Shown here piece after piece: positions 1-8,950 of a stretch of DNA of 64,000 nucleotides. Made by a program: the position numbers and the translations under genes. Source of the DNA: Bacilli bacterium (GTDB taxonomy: Bacteria > Bacillota_I > Bacilli_A > RF39 > UBA660); contig JAFQCG010000001.1 in the NCBI GenBank assembly GCA_017416535.1, forward strand, positions 62,001-126,000. The letters are read 5' to 3'. The notes below the pieces were generated by a model. It had not been told where the DNA came from and searched no databases. It was given only the letters and a program-made list of their open reading frames with translations. Numbering within the stretch: position 1 is the first letter of the stretch; each line of letters opens with the position of its first letter.

Positions 1-256
1 AAACGTTAAGTTGAGCTAAATTTACAACTGCGTAAGTTGTTTTAAACATATGATTTGAGAATCCTCTTTTTGGAATTCTTCTATATAATGGTAATTGTCC
101 ACCTTCGAATACTGGGTTGATACTACCACCACTACGTGCTTTTTGTCCTTTTTGTCCGCGACCACTTGTTTTACCAAGACCACTACCTGATCCACGTCCT
201 ACACGTTTTTTAGCATGAGTAGCTCCGATATTTTTTTCTAATTCATGTAATTTCAT
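1..256 (-). CDS. rplO: 50S ribosomal protein L15 (3' end cut by window)
   Basis: L15 is a late-assembling large-subunit protein that binds 23S rRNA. The readable N-terminal 85 residues begin [20 protein letters not shown] and carry the Gly/Arg/Lys-rich stretch around [17 protein letters not shown] that is typical of L15 N-termini. The C-terminal part lies beyond position 1. The start codon overlaps the rpsE stop by one base, so the two genes are translationally coupled and no rpmD (L30) fits between them. Confidence 0.97.
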   Translation of the reverse strand, partial: MKLHELEKNIGATHAKKRVGRGSGSGLGKTSGRGQKGQKARSGGSINPVFEGGQLPLYRRIPKRGFSNHMFKTTYAVVNLAQLNV

Positions 257-765
257 TATCCTAATATCTCCTCTACTGATTTTCCACGAAGTGCTGCAAC
301 TTGTTCTACAGTCTTAATTGACTTAAGTGCATTTAATGCAGCAGTCGCCATATTTAATTTTGTTCTTGCTCCTAGTGATTTAGAGACAACATCACGAATT
401 CCTGCTAATTCTAAGATTGCACGAACTGATCCACCAGCGATTACACCAGTACCAGCAGCAGCTGGTTTGATGATTACTCTAGCAGCTCCAGCGTGTCCAA
501 TTGCTTCATGAGCAACTGTTCTTCCATCGATTAGAGGTATTGTGATTAATTTTTTATTAGCATCTTGAATTGCTTTTTTAATTGCATCAGGTACTTCATT
601 AGCTTTACCAATACCTAATCCAACTTTACCTTTACGGTCACCTACTACAACTATAGCAGAATATCTTCTTTGACGTCCACCTTTGTTAACTTTAACAACG
701 CTCTTTACGTCAATAACTAATTCTTCTAAAAGTTTTTCTTTAGGTTCTTGAGTTCTCTTTTGCAT
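256..765 (-). CDS. rpsE: 30S ribosomal protein S5
   Basis: S5 helps shape the decoding site and the mRNA entry channel of the small subunit. The 169-residue product has the N-terminal double-stranded RNA-binding fold with [18 protein letters not shown], followed by the C-terminal S5 fold with [18 protein letters not shown]. The ATG at 765 follows an AGGAGGGTA ribosome binding site. Its stop overlaps the rplO start, which is unusual because rpmD normally sits here. Confidence 0.99.
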   Translation of the reverse strand: MQKRTQEPKEKLLEELVIDVKSVVKVNKGGRQRRYSAIVVVGDRKGKVGLGIGKANEVPDAIKKAIQDANKKLITIPLIDGRTVAHEAIGHAGAARVIIKPAAAGTGVIAGGSVRAILELAGIRDVVSKSLGARTKLNMATAALNALKSIKTVEQVAALRGKSVEEILG

Positions 766-777
766 AATACCCTCCTA

Positions 778-1140
778 TTAGAATTCTAATCCGTTTTCAC
801 GTGCAGCTTCAGCTAAAGCTTTAACACGTCCGTGATAAAGGTATCCACCTCTATCGAATACTACTTTTGTAATTTTTGCTTTTGTTGCTTTTTCAGCGAT
901 TGCTTTACCAACAACTTTAGCTGCTTCTACATTACTACCATTTGCTAGTTTTAATTCTTTGTCTAATGAGGAAGCAGATACAAGAGTAGTTCTAGTTTCG
1001 TCATCAATGATTTGTGCATAGATTCCTGTATTTGAACGGAATACACATAATCTTGGAGTTGCGCATGTTCCCATGATTGTCTTACGAATTCTTTCATGAC
1101 GTACTTTACGCATACTATTACGAGATTCTTTTTTTATCAT
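778..1140 (-). CDS. rplR: 50S ribosomal protein L18
   Basis: L18 binds 5S rRNA and attaches it to the large subunit. The 120-residue protein has the basic N-terminus ([15 protein letters not shown]), the central core with [18 protein letters not shown] and the C-terminal [20 protein letters not shown] block of the family. It lies 12 bases upstream of rpsE in the spc part of the operon. Confidence 0.99.
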   Translation of the reverse strand: MIKKESRNSMRKVRHERIRKTIMGTCATPRLCVFRSNTGIYAQIIDDETRTTLVSASSLDKELKLANGSNVEAAKVVGKAIAEKATKAKITKVVFDRGGYLYHGRVKALAEAARENGLEF

Positions 1141-1162
1141 TTTAATTCTCCCTTCCTACTGA

Positions 1163-1693
1163 CTAAGCAGCTTTCTTTCCTTCTTTACGAACAATATGTT
1201 CATCTTTGTAACGAATTCCTTTACCTTTGTATGGTTCAGGTTGTCTTACTTCTCTAACTTTTGCAGCGAATTCTCCAACTAATACTTTGTTAATACCTTT
1301 GATAGTAATTTCTGTATTTCCGTTAGCTTCTACTGTTAATCCTGCTGGAATTTCCATATTAACTGGGTGTGAGTATCCAGCACTAACTACTAATTTTTGT
1401 CCTTGAACATTGAAACGGTATCCAACACCAATAATTTCAAGTGTTTTAGAATATCCTTCACTAACACCTTTAATCATGTTAGAAATTAATGCGTTCATTG
1501 TTCCATGCATAGCTTTTGCATTTTCATTTTTACGTTCTAAAATAATTGTATTTTCTTCTTGTTTCATAGTAATATCTTTTAACATTACTTGACTTAATTC
1601 TCCCTTAGGTCCTTTTACTGTTACAACATTATTGTTTAATTCAACAGTAACACCTGCAGGAACTGTAATAATACGATTTCCAATACGGCTCAT
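1163..1693 (-). CDS. rplF: 50S ribosomal protein L6
   Basis: L6 binds 23S rRNA near the factor-binding centre. The 176-residue product has the two duplicated L6 folds and ends with the conserved block EPYKGKGIRYKDEHIVRKEG near its C-terminus. It starts MSRIGNRIITVPAGV at an ATG behind a GGAGG site. A spacer of 69 bases separates it from rpsH, the longest within this part of the cluster. Confidence 0.99.
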   Translation of the reverse strand: MSRIGNRIITVPAGVTVELNNNVVTVKGPKGELSQVMLKDITMKQEENTIILERKNENAKAMHGTMNALISNMIKGVSEGYSKTLEIIGVGYRFNVQGQKLVVSAGYSHPVNMEIPAGLTVEANGNTEITIKGINKVLVGEFAAKVREVRQPEPYKGKGIRYKDEHIVRKEGKKAA

Positions 1694-1725
1694 ATCGACA
1701 CCTCCTATATCTCATTTTAAATTTA

Positions 1726-1739
1726 CCATGTTTCCATGG
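1726..1739 (-). other. Small GAAA-tetraloop hairpin between rpsH and rplF
   Basis: Read on the minus strand the sequence is CCATG-GAAA-CATGG, a five base-pair stem capped by a GNRA-type loop. It sits in the 69-base rpsH-rplF spacer and has no U-tract, so it is not a terminator. It may be a processing or translational control element, or chance. Confidence 0.3.
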
Positions 1740-1762
1740 GTTTCAAACTATCTTTGTCTTTA

Positions 1763-2161
1763 TTACCAAATATAAGCTAAAACTTCTCCACCTATATTTT
1801 CTTTGCGAGCTTCTTTATCTGTCATAATTCCTTTTGATGTTGAAATGATAGCGATTCCTAATCCATTTAATACTTTAGGAATTTCATCATTCTTAGCATA
1901 TACACGAAGCCCTGGTTTGGAAATTCTTTTAAGACCAGTGATAACTCTTTCTTTTTTGTTATATTTTAAAGTTAAAACGATTGTTCCTTGAGCGTCATCA
2001 CTTACAATTTTATAATCTTTAATAAATCCTTCTTCTTTAAGAATTCTTGCGATTTCTTTTTTAATGTTTGAAGCAGGAACTGTTACTTCTTCATAACGCA
2101 TTTGGTTAGCATTACGAATACGTGTTAACATATCTGCAATTGTATCTGTTACTACTGCCAT
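1763..2161 (-). CDS. rpsH: 30S ribosomal protein S8
   Basis: S8 is a primary 16S rRNA binder and, in other bacteria, a repressor of its own operon. The 132-residue product starts [19 protein letters not shown] and contains the conserved C-terminal [20 protein letters not shown]. The reading frame is open to a TTG at 2182, but the ATG at 2161 has a perfect AAAGGAGG nine bases upstream and matches the family N-terminus, so the shorter form is called. Confidence 0.98.
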   Translation of the reverse strand: MAVVTDTIADMLTRIRNANQMRYEEVTVPASNIKKEIARILKEEGFIKDYKIVSDDAQGTIVLTLKYNKKERVITGLKRISKPGLRVYAKNDEIPKVLNGLGIAIISTSKGIMTDKEARKENIGGEVLAYIW

Positions 2162-2182
2162 TTTAATTTTCCTCCTTTCCAA

Positions 2183-2368
2183 TTACCAACTTGATTTTTT
2201 AATTCCTGGTATTTGTCCTTTATAAGCTAATTCACGGAAGCAAATACGGCAGATTCCGAATTTACTCATAACTGCGTGTGGACGACCACATCTTGTACAT
2301 CTTGTATATTCACGTACTTTGAATTTTTGTGGTCTATTAGCTTTAATTATCATACTTTTCTTTGCCAT
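2183..2368 (-). CDS. rpsN: 30S ribosomal protein S14, zinc type
   Basis: S14 is a late-assembly protein of the small-subunit head. At 61 residues this is the short, zinc-binding (type Z) form. It carries two CxxC pairs, CTRCGRP and CRICFRE, followed by the conserved tail [11 protein letters not shown]. The zinc-dependent form in the spc operon is the usual arrangement in Bacilli. Confidence 0.99.
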   Translation of the reverse strand: MAKKSMIIKANRPQKFKVREYTRCTRCGRPHAVMSKFGICRICFRELAYKGQIPGIKKSSW

Positions 2369-2384
2369 AATTTTCCTCCATTAT

Positions 2385-2924
2385 TTACTTTCTAAAAGGA
2401 ATTCCAAGTCCATTTAATAAGTCGAATGATTCTTCATTTGATTTAGCTGTTGTTACGAACACGATATCCATACCGCGAACTTTTACAACATCGTCATAAT
2501 TAATTTCTGAAAAGATTAATTGTTCTTTTAATCCCATAGTGTAGTTTCCTCTACCATCGAAAGCTTTTGGGCTAACACCACGGAAGTCTCTTACTTGAGG
2601 TAATGAGATAGATATTAACTTATCTAAGAAGTTATACATATTATCTCCTCTTAAAGTAACTTTGCAACCAATTGCTTGACCTTCTCTTAATTTAAATCCA
2701 GCGATTGATTTTTTAGCTCTTGTTACTACTGGTTTTTGTCCAGAAATTTTAGCTAGGTCAGCTACTGCAGCATCTAATAATTTAGAATTTCCAGTTGCAT
2801 CTCCTACTCCCATATTTATAACAATCTTTTCTAATTTTGGTACTTCCATTATTGACTTATAATTGTATTTATTCATTAAACTTGAAACAACTTCATTTAA
2901 GTATTTCTCTTTTAGGCGGTTCAT
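2385..2924 (-). CDS. rplE: 50S ribosomal protein L5
   Basis: L5 binds 5S rRNA with L18 and contacts the P-site tRNA. The 179-residue product has the conserved [37 protein letters not shown] and [19 protein letters not shown] segments in the expected order. The ATG follows a GGAGGGTA ribosome binding site. Confidence 0.99.
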   Translation of the reverse strand: MNRLKEKYLNEVVSSLMNKYNYKSIMEVPKLEKIVINMGVGDATGNSKLLDAAVADLAKISGQKPVVTRAKKSIAGFKLREGQAIGCKVTLRGDNMYNFLDKLISISLPQVRDFRGVSPKAFDGRGNYTMGLKEQLIFSEINYDDVVKVRGMDIVFVTTAKSNEESFDLLNGLGIPFRK

Positions 2925-2941
2925 AGTTACCCTCCTTCCAA

Positions 2942-3253
2942 TTAATCAATCTTCTCGTTTGATTTTTTTGCGATTCTTATTTTTTTACCTGTTTTTTCAT
3001 CAGTTGTATGTCCTACTCTAGTTCTTTTTTTAGTTTTAGGATCAACTATCATAACATTTGATGCATGAATTGGTGCAGCCATTTCAACGATTCCACCAGT
3101 TTCTTGTCCTGTAGCTTTTTGATGTTTTTTTACAATATTAACACCTTCAACTACAACTTTATTTTCATCTCTTAATGTTCTAACGATTTTTCCTGTTTTA
3201 CCTTTATCAGAACCAGCGATAACTACAACTTCATCTCCTACTTTAAAGTTCAT
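2942..3253 (-). CDS. rplX: 50S ribosomal protein L24
   Basis: L24 starts folding of 23S rRNA. The 103-residue product opens with [20 protein letters not shown], the KOW motif of the family. Further on it has [13 protein letters not shown] and [11 protein letters not shown]-like C-terminal sequence. It lies between rplE (17-base gap) and rplN (13-base gap), the standard order. Confidence 0.99.
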   Translation of the reverse strand: MNFKVGDEVVVIAGSDKGKTGKIVRTLRDENKVVVEGVNIVKKHQKATGQETGGIVEMAAPIHASNVMIVDPKTKKRTRVGHTTDEKTGKKIRIAKKSNEKID

Positions 3254-3266
3254 ATTTATCCTCCTC

Positions 3267-3635
3267 TTATAAAACTTCTTTTGCTAAAGAAACAATTTTC
3301 ATGTAATCTTTATCACGAAGTTCTCTTGCTACTGGTCCAAAAATACGAGTTCCTACTGGACTCTTGTCATCACGAATGATAACACAAGCATTGTCATCGA
3401 ACTTAATGTAACTTCCATCTTCACGACGAACGCCTTGACGACTACGAACGATAACTGCTTTTACAACTTTTCCTTTTTTAACTGGTGAGTTAGGAATTGC
3501 ACTCTTAACTGTTCCAACTACTACGTCACCAATGTTACCTGTTTTTACTTTACTTCCACCTAATACACGGATTACTAATAATTCACGTGCACCAGAGTTG
3601 TCAGCAACCTTCATACGGCTTTCTTGTTGTAACAT
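3267..3635 (-). CDS. rplN: 50S ribosomal protein L14
   Basis: L14 forms an inter-subunit bridge and is the docking site for ribosome silencing factors. The 122-residue product has the diagnostic [19 protein letters not shown] start and [20 protein letters not shown] end. Length and sequence are typical. Confidence 0.99.
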   Translation of the reverse strand: MLQQESRMKVADNSGARELLVIRVLGGSKVKTGNIGDVVVGTVKSAIPNSPVKKGKVVKAVIVRSRQGVRREDGSYIKFDDNACVIIRDDKSPVGTRIFGPVARELRDKDYMKIVSLAKEVL

Positions 3636-3663
3636 AGATTATTCCTCCTTCTTCATCTAAGCG

Positions 3664-3924
3664 TTAAATAATAACTGCTTCTTTTACGATTTCTTTTAAA
3701 TAGAAATGCTTTGTTTTTGACATAGGTCTAGTTTCAACTATACGAACTACATCTCCAACCTTAGCGATATTCTTTTCATCATGTACACAATATTTCTTTG
3801 AGCTTTTAACTCTTTTGTGATATAACGGATGGTTTTTATAAGTTTCAACTAATACAGTGATTGTTTTATCATTTACTGAGCTAACTACTGTACCAACTAA
3901 TTCTTTACTTAATTTCTTTTCCAC
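3664..3924 (-). CDS. rpsQ: 30S ribosomal protein S17
   Basis: S17 is a primary 16S rRNA-binding protein of OB fold. The 86-residue product includes [37 protein letters not shown] and [18 protein letters not shown]. Translation begins at a GTG (3924) placed eight bases after GGAGGGA; no ATG gives a better N-terminus. Confidence 0.98.
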   Translation of the reverse strand: MEKKLSKELVGTVVSSVNDKTITVLVETYKNHPLYHKRVKSSKKYCVHDEKNIAKVGDVVRIVETRPMSKTKHFYLKEIVKEAVII

Positions 3925-3935
3925 TTAAATCCCTC

Positions 3936-4130
3936 CTACTCGCTTAATTCACGTTCTCTTAGAACGGTTTTTAATCTTGCAACTGTATGTCTTAAATCTT
4001 TAATTCTAGATGGTTTTTCTAAGTTCCCTGTTGCTTGTTGGAAACGTAAGTTAAATAATTCTTCTTTTGCTTCAACTAATTTTTTGTTGATTTCTTCTGT
4101 TGTTAATTCTCTAATTTCTTTAACCTTCAT
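3936..4130 (-). CDS. rpmC: 50S ribosomal protein L29
   Basis: L29 is a small helical protein near the peptide exit tunnel, where trigger factor and the signal recognition particle dock. The 64-residue product ([18 protein letters not shown] to the [16 protein letters not shown] helix) has the family signature. Its start lies inside the last codons of rplP, an 11-base overlap suggesting coupled translation. Confidence 0.98.
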   Translation of the reverse strand: MKVKEIRELTTEEINKKLVEAKEELFNLRFQQATGNLEKPSRIKDLRHTVARLKTVLRERELSE

Positions 4131-4551
4131 TTACTTCACCACCATTTTCTTTTTTTACAAATTTAGTTGCGATTGGTAGTTTGTGAGATGCAAGTCTTAA
4201 TGCTTCACGAGCAACTTCTTCAGTAACTCCAGCAACTTCGAACATGATCTTTCCTTCTTTAACTACTGCAACCCATCCTTCAACGTTACCTTTACCTTTA
4301 CCTTGTCTTGTACCGATAGGTTTTTTAGTTAATGGTAAGTGAGGGAAGATGTTTATCCAAACTTTTCCACCACGTTTCATATAACGAGTCATAGCGATAC
4401 GAGCAGCTTCGATTTGGTTTGCTGTAATCCAAGCTCCTTCTTTAGCTTGAAGACCGAATTCTCCAAATGATAATTCTCTATTTCCACGTGATCTTCCTTC
4501 GTAAGGTAATCTATGAACACGACGATATTTAGTTCTTGACGGTATTAACAT
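4120..4551 (-). CDS. rplP: 50S ribosomal protein L16
   Basis: L16 lies near the A-site tRNA elbow and is needed late in large-subunit assembly. The 143-residue product has the conserved [20 protein letters not shown] start, [20 protein letters not shown] centre and [18 protein letters not shown] end. It overlaps rpmC by 11 bases and follows rpsC by one base. Confidence 0.99.
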   Translation of the reverse strand: MLIPSRTKYRRVHRLPYEGRSRGNRELSFGEFGLQAKEGAWITANQIEAARIAMTRYMKRGGKVWINIFPHLPLTKKPIGTRQGKGKGNVEGWVAVVKEGKIMFEVAGVTEEVAREALRLASHKLPIATKFVKKENGGEVNEG

Positions 4552-4552
4552 A

Positions 4553-5203
4553 TTAATTACCTCCTTTTGCCTTTTTGTTTAAGATTTCACCTTTGTAAAT
4601 CCAAACCTTTACACCAATTTTACCAAATGTTGTATCAGCTTCAGCTGTTGCATAATCAACATCTGCTCTTAATGTATGTAGAGGAATAGTTCCTTCAGTG
4701 TATCCTTCACTACGTGCCATATCAGCTCCACCTAAACGTCCTGAAACTGATGTTTTAATTCCTTTAGCTCCTGCTTTCATAGCATTTCTAATTGCACGTT
4801 TTTGAGCCATACGGAATGAAGCTCTGTTAGTAATTTGATTAGCGATTGAATCAGCTACTAATTGAGCATCTAAATCTACTTTTTTAATATCAACGATTGA
4901 GATTTGAACGTTTTCATCAGCAATCTTTGATAATTGTGTTTTTAATTTTTCAATTTCTTCTCCACCGTGTCCAATCATAACACCAGGTTTTGAAGTATGA
5001 ATTACAACTTCACATCTCTTAGAATTTCTTTCAATTTCAACTTTAGCAATTCCAGCATTTTTTAAGTTTTCAGTTAAATATTCACGAATTTTAACATCCT
5101 TTTCTAAGTTCTTAGAAAAATCTTTACCTTTAGCATACCATTTTGCTTGCCAGTCTTTATTGATTCCAAGTCTAAGTCCATTAGGATTAACCTTTTGTCC
5201 CAT
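4553..5203 (-). CDS. rpsC: 30S ribosomal protein S3
   Basis: S3 lines the mRNA entry tunnel and contributes helicase activity. The 216-residue product starts [18 protein letters not shown], has the type 2 KH domain with [16 protein letters not shown], and the C-terminal domain with [19 protein letters not shown] and [11 protein letters not shown]. All are in the expected order and length. Confidence 0.99.
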   Translation of the reverse strand: MGQKVNPNGLRLGINKDWQAKWYAKGKDFSKNLEKDVKIREYLTENLKNAGIAKVEIERNSKRCEVVIHTSKPGVMIGHGGEEIEKLKTQLSKIADENVQISIVDIKKVDLDAQLVADSIANQITNRASFRMAQKRAIRNAMKAGAKGIKTSVSGRLGGADMARSEGYTEGTIPLHTLRADVDYATAEADTTFGKIGVKVWIYKGEILNKKAKGGN

Positions 5204-5218
5204 TTTGTAACCTCCTTA

Positions 5219-5554
5219 TTAGTTTTTTGTAGCCACTGCTATAACTATGTGACTAGTTCTGTGATCTTTGTGTCCAATATGAGAACGTGAATCAAACATA
5301 TGACGTTTCATAACAGGACCAGCATCTACTCTTGCTTCTTTAACATAAAGTGTTGCAGCATCTGCACCATTGTTGTTAACAGCGTTAGCAATAGCAGAAT
5401 CTAAAACTTTTTTAGTAAGTCTTGCTGACTTATTATTTACATTACTTAATATGGTTAATGCTTCTTGTACACTTTTACCACGAATTAGGTCAGCTACTAA
5501 ACGAGCTCTAATAGGTGATATTCTAAGTCCCTTAGCAATTGCTTTTGCTTCCAT
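5219..5554 (-). CDS. rplV: 50S ribosomal protein L22
   Basis: L22 extends a loop into the peptide exit tunnel, where macrolides and stalling peptides act. The 111-residue product contains LRISPIRARLVADLIRGK near the start and the tunnel-loop region VDAGPVMKRHMFDSRSH, with HRTSHIVIAV at the end. The spacing residues of the loop look normal, with no insertion or deletion of the type linked to macrolide resistance. Confidence 0.99.
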   Translation of the reverse strand: MEAKAIAKGLRISPIRARLVADLIRGKSVQEALTILSNVNNKSARLTKKVLDSAIANAVNNNGADAATLYVKEARVDAGPVMKRHMFDSRSHIGHKDHRTSHIVIAVATKN

Positions 5555-5578
5555 ATATTTCCCTCCTAGTCATTATTT

Positions 5579-5845
5579 TTATTTTTTGTCTGAACCATGT
5601 CCACCGAATTTACGTGTTAATGCGAATTCACCTAATTTATGTCCAACCATGTCTTCTGTAACATATACTGGAATAAATTCTTTACCATTGTGAACTGCAA
5701 ATGTGTGTCCTATAAAATCAGGAAAAATAGTGGAACGGCGTGACCAAGTTTTAATGACTTCTTTTTTTCCAGACTTATTTAATTCTTGAACTCTTTTTAG
5801 TAATCTATCGAATACATAAGGTCCTTTTTTTAAACTTCTTGCCAT
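5579..5845 (-). CDS. rpsS: 30S ribosomal protein S19
   Basis: S19 sits in the small-subunit head and touches the large subunit. The 88-residue protein begins [19 protein letters not shown], has [20 protein letters not shown] and [19 protein letters not shown], all family hallmarks. It is flanked by rplB and rplV as usual. Confidence 0.99.
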   Translation of the reverse strand: MARSLKKGPYVFDRLLKRVQELNKSGKKEVIKTWSRRSTIFPDFIGHTFAVHNGKEFIPVYVTEDMVGHKLGEFALTRKFGGHGSDKK

Positions 5846-5865
5846 TTTTTAATCATCCTTTCCTA

Positions 5866-6693
5866 TTATTTACTACGACGACGTACTATGAACTTGTCAG
5901 ATTGTTTTTTCTTACGTGTCTTTAATCCAAGTGCAGGTTTACCCCAAGGTGTCATTGGTGCTTTACGTCCTACTGGAGCGCGTCCTTCACCTCCACCATG
6001 TGGGTGGTCATTAGGGTTCATAACTGAACCACGAACTGTTGGTCTAATTCCCATATGACGGCTACGTCCTGCTTTTCCAACTTTAACTAGTGAAGAGTCT
6101 TCATTTCCAACTTCTCCAACTGTAGCCATACAAGTTCCAAGAACTTTTCTTTGTTCTCCACTTGATAAACGAATCATTACATAATTTCCTTCACGACCAA
6201 GGATTTGAGCAGATGCACCAGCACTTCTTGCTAATTCTCCACCTTTTCCTGGACGAAGTTCAATATTATGAATCATTGTACCAACTGGAATATTCATAAT
6301 TGGTAATGCATTACCAACTTTGATATCAGCATTTTCTCCAGCTTCAACTGTCATACCAACTGTTAAACCTTTTGGAGCGATGATATATCTTTTTTCTCCA
6401 TCTGCGTAATTGATTAATGCAATATTAGCAGTTCTGTTTGGATCGTATTCGATTGATGCTACTGATCCAGGTACGTTTAATTTATTTCTTTTGAAATCAA
6501 TGATACGATATTTTCTTTTTTCTCCACCACCGTGGTGACGAACTGTTATCTTACCTTGATTATTACGTCCACCATTTTTCTTAATAGTAACTGTAAGTGA
6601 CTTTTCTGGTACGTTAGTAGTGATTTCTTCATTTACTAATGTACTCATTTTTCTACGTCCTGGTGTAGTAGGTTTATAATTTCTGATTGCCAT
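5866..6693 (-). CDS. rplB: 50S ribosomal protein L2
   Basis: L2 is a highly conserved protein needed for subunit association and peptidyl transfer. The 275-residue product has [20 protein letters not shown] in the N-terminal domain and the C-terminal [19 protein letters not shown] loop with the invariant histidine near the peptidyl transferase centre. The start [17 protein letters not shown] is canonical. Confidence 0.99.
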   Translation of the reverse strand: MAIRNYKPTTPGRRKMSTLVNEEITTNVPEKSLTVTIKKNGGRNNQGKITVRHHGGGEKRKYRIIDFKRNKLNVPGSVASIEYDPNRTANIALINYADGEKRYIIAPKGLTVGMTVEAGENADIKVGNALPIMNIPVGTMIHNIELRPGKGGELARSAGASAQILGREGNYVMIRLSSGEQRKVLGTCMATVGEVGNEDSSLVKVGKAGRSRHMGIRPTVRGSVMNPNDHPHGGGEGRAPVGRKAPMTPWGKPALGLKTRKKKQSDKFIVRRRSK

Positions 6694-6709
6694 AATTTAT
6701 TTCCTCCTT

Positions 6710-6994
6710 CTAACCAAGATCAATTGTTTGTCCTTCAGCAAGACTAACAATTGCTTTCTTATAACGAGTAGTTAATCCTGTATAACGACCAACTCTTCTT
6801 TTCTTAGGTTTTACATTTATTGTTCTAATTGCTGTAACTTTTACATTAAAGATTTTTTCAACTGCTTCTTTAATTTCAGTTTTGCTAGCTTTTGGTGATA
6901 CTTTAAAAGTATATTTTCCTTCGCTTTTAGCAATTTGTGATTTTTCAGTAATAACTGGTGCTTTAAGTATTTCTAAATATTTAGTGTCTTTCAT
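6710..6994 (-). CDS. rplW: 50S ribosomal protein L23
   Basis: L23 lies at the exit tunnel and binds trigger factor and the signal recognition particle. The 94-residue product has ILKAPVITEKSQIAK near the N-terminus and NVKPKKRRVGRYTGLTTRYK in the RNA-binding loop. Its ATG overlaps the rplD stop by one base, so the pair is probably translationally coupled. Confidence 0.99.
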   Translation of the reverse strand: MKDTKYLEILKAPVITEKSQIAKSEGKYTFKVSPKASKTEIKEAVEKIFNVKVTAIRTINVKPKKRRVGRYTGLTTRYKKAIVSLAEGQTIDLG

Positions 6995-7620
6995 TATTTA
7001 AGCACCTCCTCAATATTTTTTAATGCAGCTTCTGTAACTACCATAACGTCAGTTCCAACTACATCTAATACGTTGATTTCTTCTGCTAAGATTAATACTA
7101 AGTTTTGGATGTTTCTTGAAGCTAAAATCATGTTATCATCAAATGCATCTACAACTAATAATACTTTCTTATCAGCAACTTTTAAGTTTTCAAGAATGTT
7201 CATCATTTCTTTTGTTTTTGGAGTTTCAACTTTGAAACTATCTAAAACGATGATTCCTTTTTCAATTGCTTTATCTGCTAAAGCTGATTTTAAAGCAATT
7301 CTTCTTTCTTTTCTATTTTGTTTTTTGCTATAGTCTCTTGGTACTGGAGTTCCATAGTTTCCTCCACCTACCCATTGTACAGATCTAATAGATCCTTGAC
7401 GAGCACGTCCAGTTCCTTTTTGTCTCCATGGCTTTCTTCCTCCACCACTTACTTCTGAACGATTTTTTGTTTTATGTGTTCCTTGTCTTAATGATGCCAT
7501 TGTTAAAATGATTGCATCGTGTAAAACAGCATTGTTTGGGTTAATTCCAAAAATTTCTTCGTTTAAATTAATGTCCTTTACTTTTTCACCTTTAAGATTT
7601 AAAAGTTCTACTTTTTTCAT
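6994..7620 (-). CDS. rplD: 50S ribosomal protein L4
   Basis: L4 reaches into the exit tunnel and in enterobacteria also represses the S10 operon. The 208-residue product has the conserved tunnel-loop block EVSGGGRKPWRQKGTGRARQ and the preceding RQGTHKTKNRS. A strong AAGGAGG precedes the ATG. Upstream is a 65-base spacer with an inverted repeat (7637-7684), the only sizeable gap in the S10 half of the operon. Confidence 0.99.
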   Translation of the reverse strand: MKKVELLNLKGEKVKDINLNEEIFGINPNNAVLHDAIILTMASLRQGTHKTKNRSEVSGGGRKPWRQKGTGRARQGSIRSVQWVGGGNYGTPVPRDYSKKQNRKERRIALKSALADKAIEKGIIVLDSFKVETPKTKEMMNILENLKVADKKVLLVVDAFDDNMILASRNIQNLVLILAEEINVLDVVGTDVMVVTEAALKNIEEVLK

Positions 7621-7636
7621 TTACGATTCCTCCTTT

Positions 7637-7684
7637 CATCACATTTAAATTAATAATTTTCTTTCTTTATTATATATTGTGATG
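7637..7684 (-). other. Inverted repeat CATCACA/TGTGATG spanning the rplC-rplD spacer
   Basis: CATCACA at 7637-7643 and TGTGATG at 7678-7684 form a perfect seven-base inverted repeat with a 34-base AT-rich loop. On the mRNA the 3' arm lies directly before the rplD ribosome binding site, so pairing could affect L4 translation. No U-tract follows, so it is not a terminator. Confidence 0.35.
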
Positions 7685-7685
7685 A

Positions 7686-8408
7686 TTATTCAACTGTTGT
7701 TTCTTCAGTAGCTGTTTCTTCAACAACTTCTTCGATTGATGGTTCTACATAACTAACTAAGTTAGCAGCTTCTCTTTTTACATCAGGTTTTTTAACCGCA
7801 GTACGAATCATAACTAATGATTTCTTTGGACCTGGAACATTTCCTTTAACTAAGATTACGCTGTTTTCTGTATCTACTGATACGATTTCAAGATTTTGAA
7901 CTGTTCTTTGAACATTACCCATTTGTCCTGGCATCTTTTTACCTTTAAGAACGTGCATTGGTAAAAGAGTACCTAATGAACCAACACCTCTGTGGTATTG
8001 TGAACCATGTCCTTTTGGACCGATTGATTGATTATGGCGTTTAATAACACCTTGGAAACCTTTACCTTTACTAGTTCCAGTAACATCAACCATTTCCCCT
8101 TCGCTGAAAATGTCTACTCCAATAGTTTGACCTAAAGTGTATTCATTAACGTTAACTCCTCTAATTTCTCTTAAGAAGCGCTTAGGTGCTGTATTAGCTT
8201 TGTTTGTATGACCCATAGCTGGTTTGTTGCTTAACTTTTCTCTGATTGTTTCAGTTGCAAGTTGTACTGCTTCATAACCATCTTTTTCTACTGTTTTGAT
8301 TTGAGTAACTACATTTGGTTCTACTTCAATAACAGTAACCGGAATTAATTTACCTTCTGTAGTAAATACTTGAGTCATTCCGATTTTCTTACCTAAGATT
8401 CCTTTCAT
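7686..8408 (-). CDS. rplC: 50S ribosomal protein L3 with acidic C-terminal tail
   Basis: L3 is an early assembly protein whose loop reaches the peptidyl transferase centre. The 240-residue product has [20 protein letters not shown], the loop [19 protein letters not shown] and [20 protein letters not shown]. Family members are usually about 205-215 residues. Here the last 25-30 residues are a Glu/Thr-rich extension ([17 protein letters not shown]), which would be surface-exposed and is likely disordered. Confidence 0.99.
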   Translation of the reverse strand: MKGILGKKIGMTQVFTTEGKLIPVTVIEVEPNVVTQIKTVEKDGYEAVQLATETIREKLSNKPAMGHTNKANTAPKRFLREIRGVNVNEYTLGQTIGVDIFSEGEMVDVTGTSKGKGFQGVIKRHNQSIGPKGHGSQYHRGVGSLGTLLPMHVLKGKKMPGQMGNVQRTVQNLEIVSVDTENSVILVKGNVPGPKKSLVMIRTAVKKPDVKREAANLVSYVEPSIEEVVEETATEETTVE

Positions 8409-8425
8409 TATTGTTTCCTCCTAAA

Positions 8426-8737
8426 TTATTTTGTTTTGATTTCGATATCAACACCACTTGGTAAGTCTAAGTGAGCTAAAGCTTCAACTGTTTCCTTACT
8501 TGGATTTTTAATATCAATTAATCTTTTGTGTGTACGCATTTCGAATTGTTCACGTGAATCTTTGTATTTGTGTACAGCTCTTAAAATTGTGAATTTTTCA
8601 ATTTCAGTTGGAAGTGGTACTGGACCAGAGATAACTCCACCAGATCTTCTTACTGTTTCAACAATTTTCTTAGCAGCATTATCAAGTACTCTGTGATCGT
8701 ACGCTTTAATTCTGATACGAATTTTTTCTGTTGACAT
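8426..8737 (-). CDS. rpsJ: 30S ribosomal protein S10
   Basis: S10 belongs to the small-subunit head and also acts as NusE in transcription antitermination. The 103-residue product ([20 protein letters not shown], then [20 protein letters not shown]) is typical. It is the first gene of the ribosomal protein operon and is preceded by a structured leader and a strong promoter. Confidence 0.99.
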   Translation of the reverse strand: MSTEKIRIRIKAYDHRVLDNAAKKIVETVRRSGGVISGPVPLPTEIEKFTILRAVHKYKDSREQFEMRTHKRLIDIKNPSKETVEALAHLDLPSGVDIEIKTK

Positions 8738-8853
8738 TTTGTATTCTCCCTTCGCCTATATCTTGTATAGACTTGCTCCGTGCGAATAACCCAATAACGA
8801 ATTAACAACTTAACCCGGTGTATCGACAACCTCGCACATCTAAGCAGTCACAC
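8738..8853 (-). promoter_or_regulatory. S10 operon 5' leader RNA, structured
   Basis: About 115 bases separate the predicted transcription start from rpsJ. On the minus strand GTGCGA (8837-8832) can pair with TCGCAC (8785-8780), enclosing about 46 bases. A second hairpin CTATA-CAAGA-TATAG (8770-8756) sits just upstream of the AAGGGAG ribosome binding site. This layout suggests autogenous control by a ribosomal protein, but which protein is not shown by the sequence. Confidence 0.5.
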
Positions 8854-8860
8854 GGTTATA

Positions 8861-8889
8861 ATTATAACAAGGGTGGGGTTCTTTTGCAA
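8861..8889 (-). promoter_or_regulatory. S10 operon promoter
   Basis: On the minus strand TTGCAA (8889-8884) is followed after exactly 17 bases by TATAAT (8866-8861), with an extended -10 element TGT before it. This is a near-consensus vegetative sigma factor promoter, as expected for ribosomal protein expression. Confidence 0.85.
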
Positions 8890-8950
8890 GCATTTTTTTT
8901 ATTTTTTTCTTATTTTTCAACACTTTTTTGTTTTTTTACACTTTTTTCGT

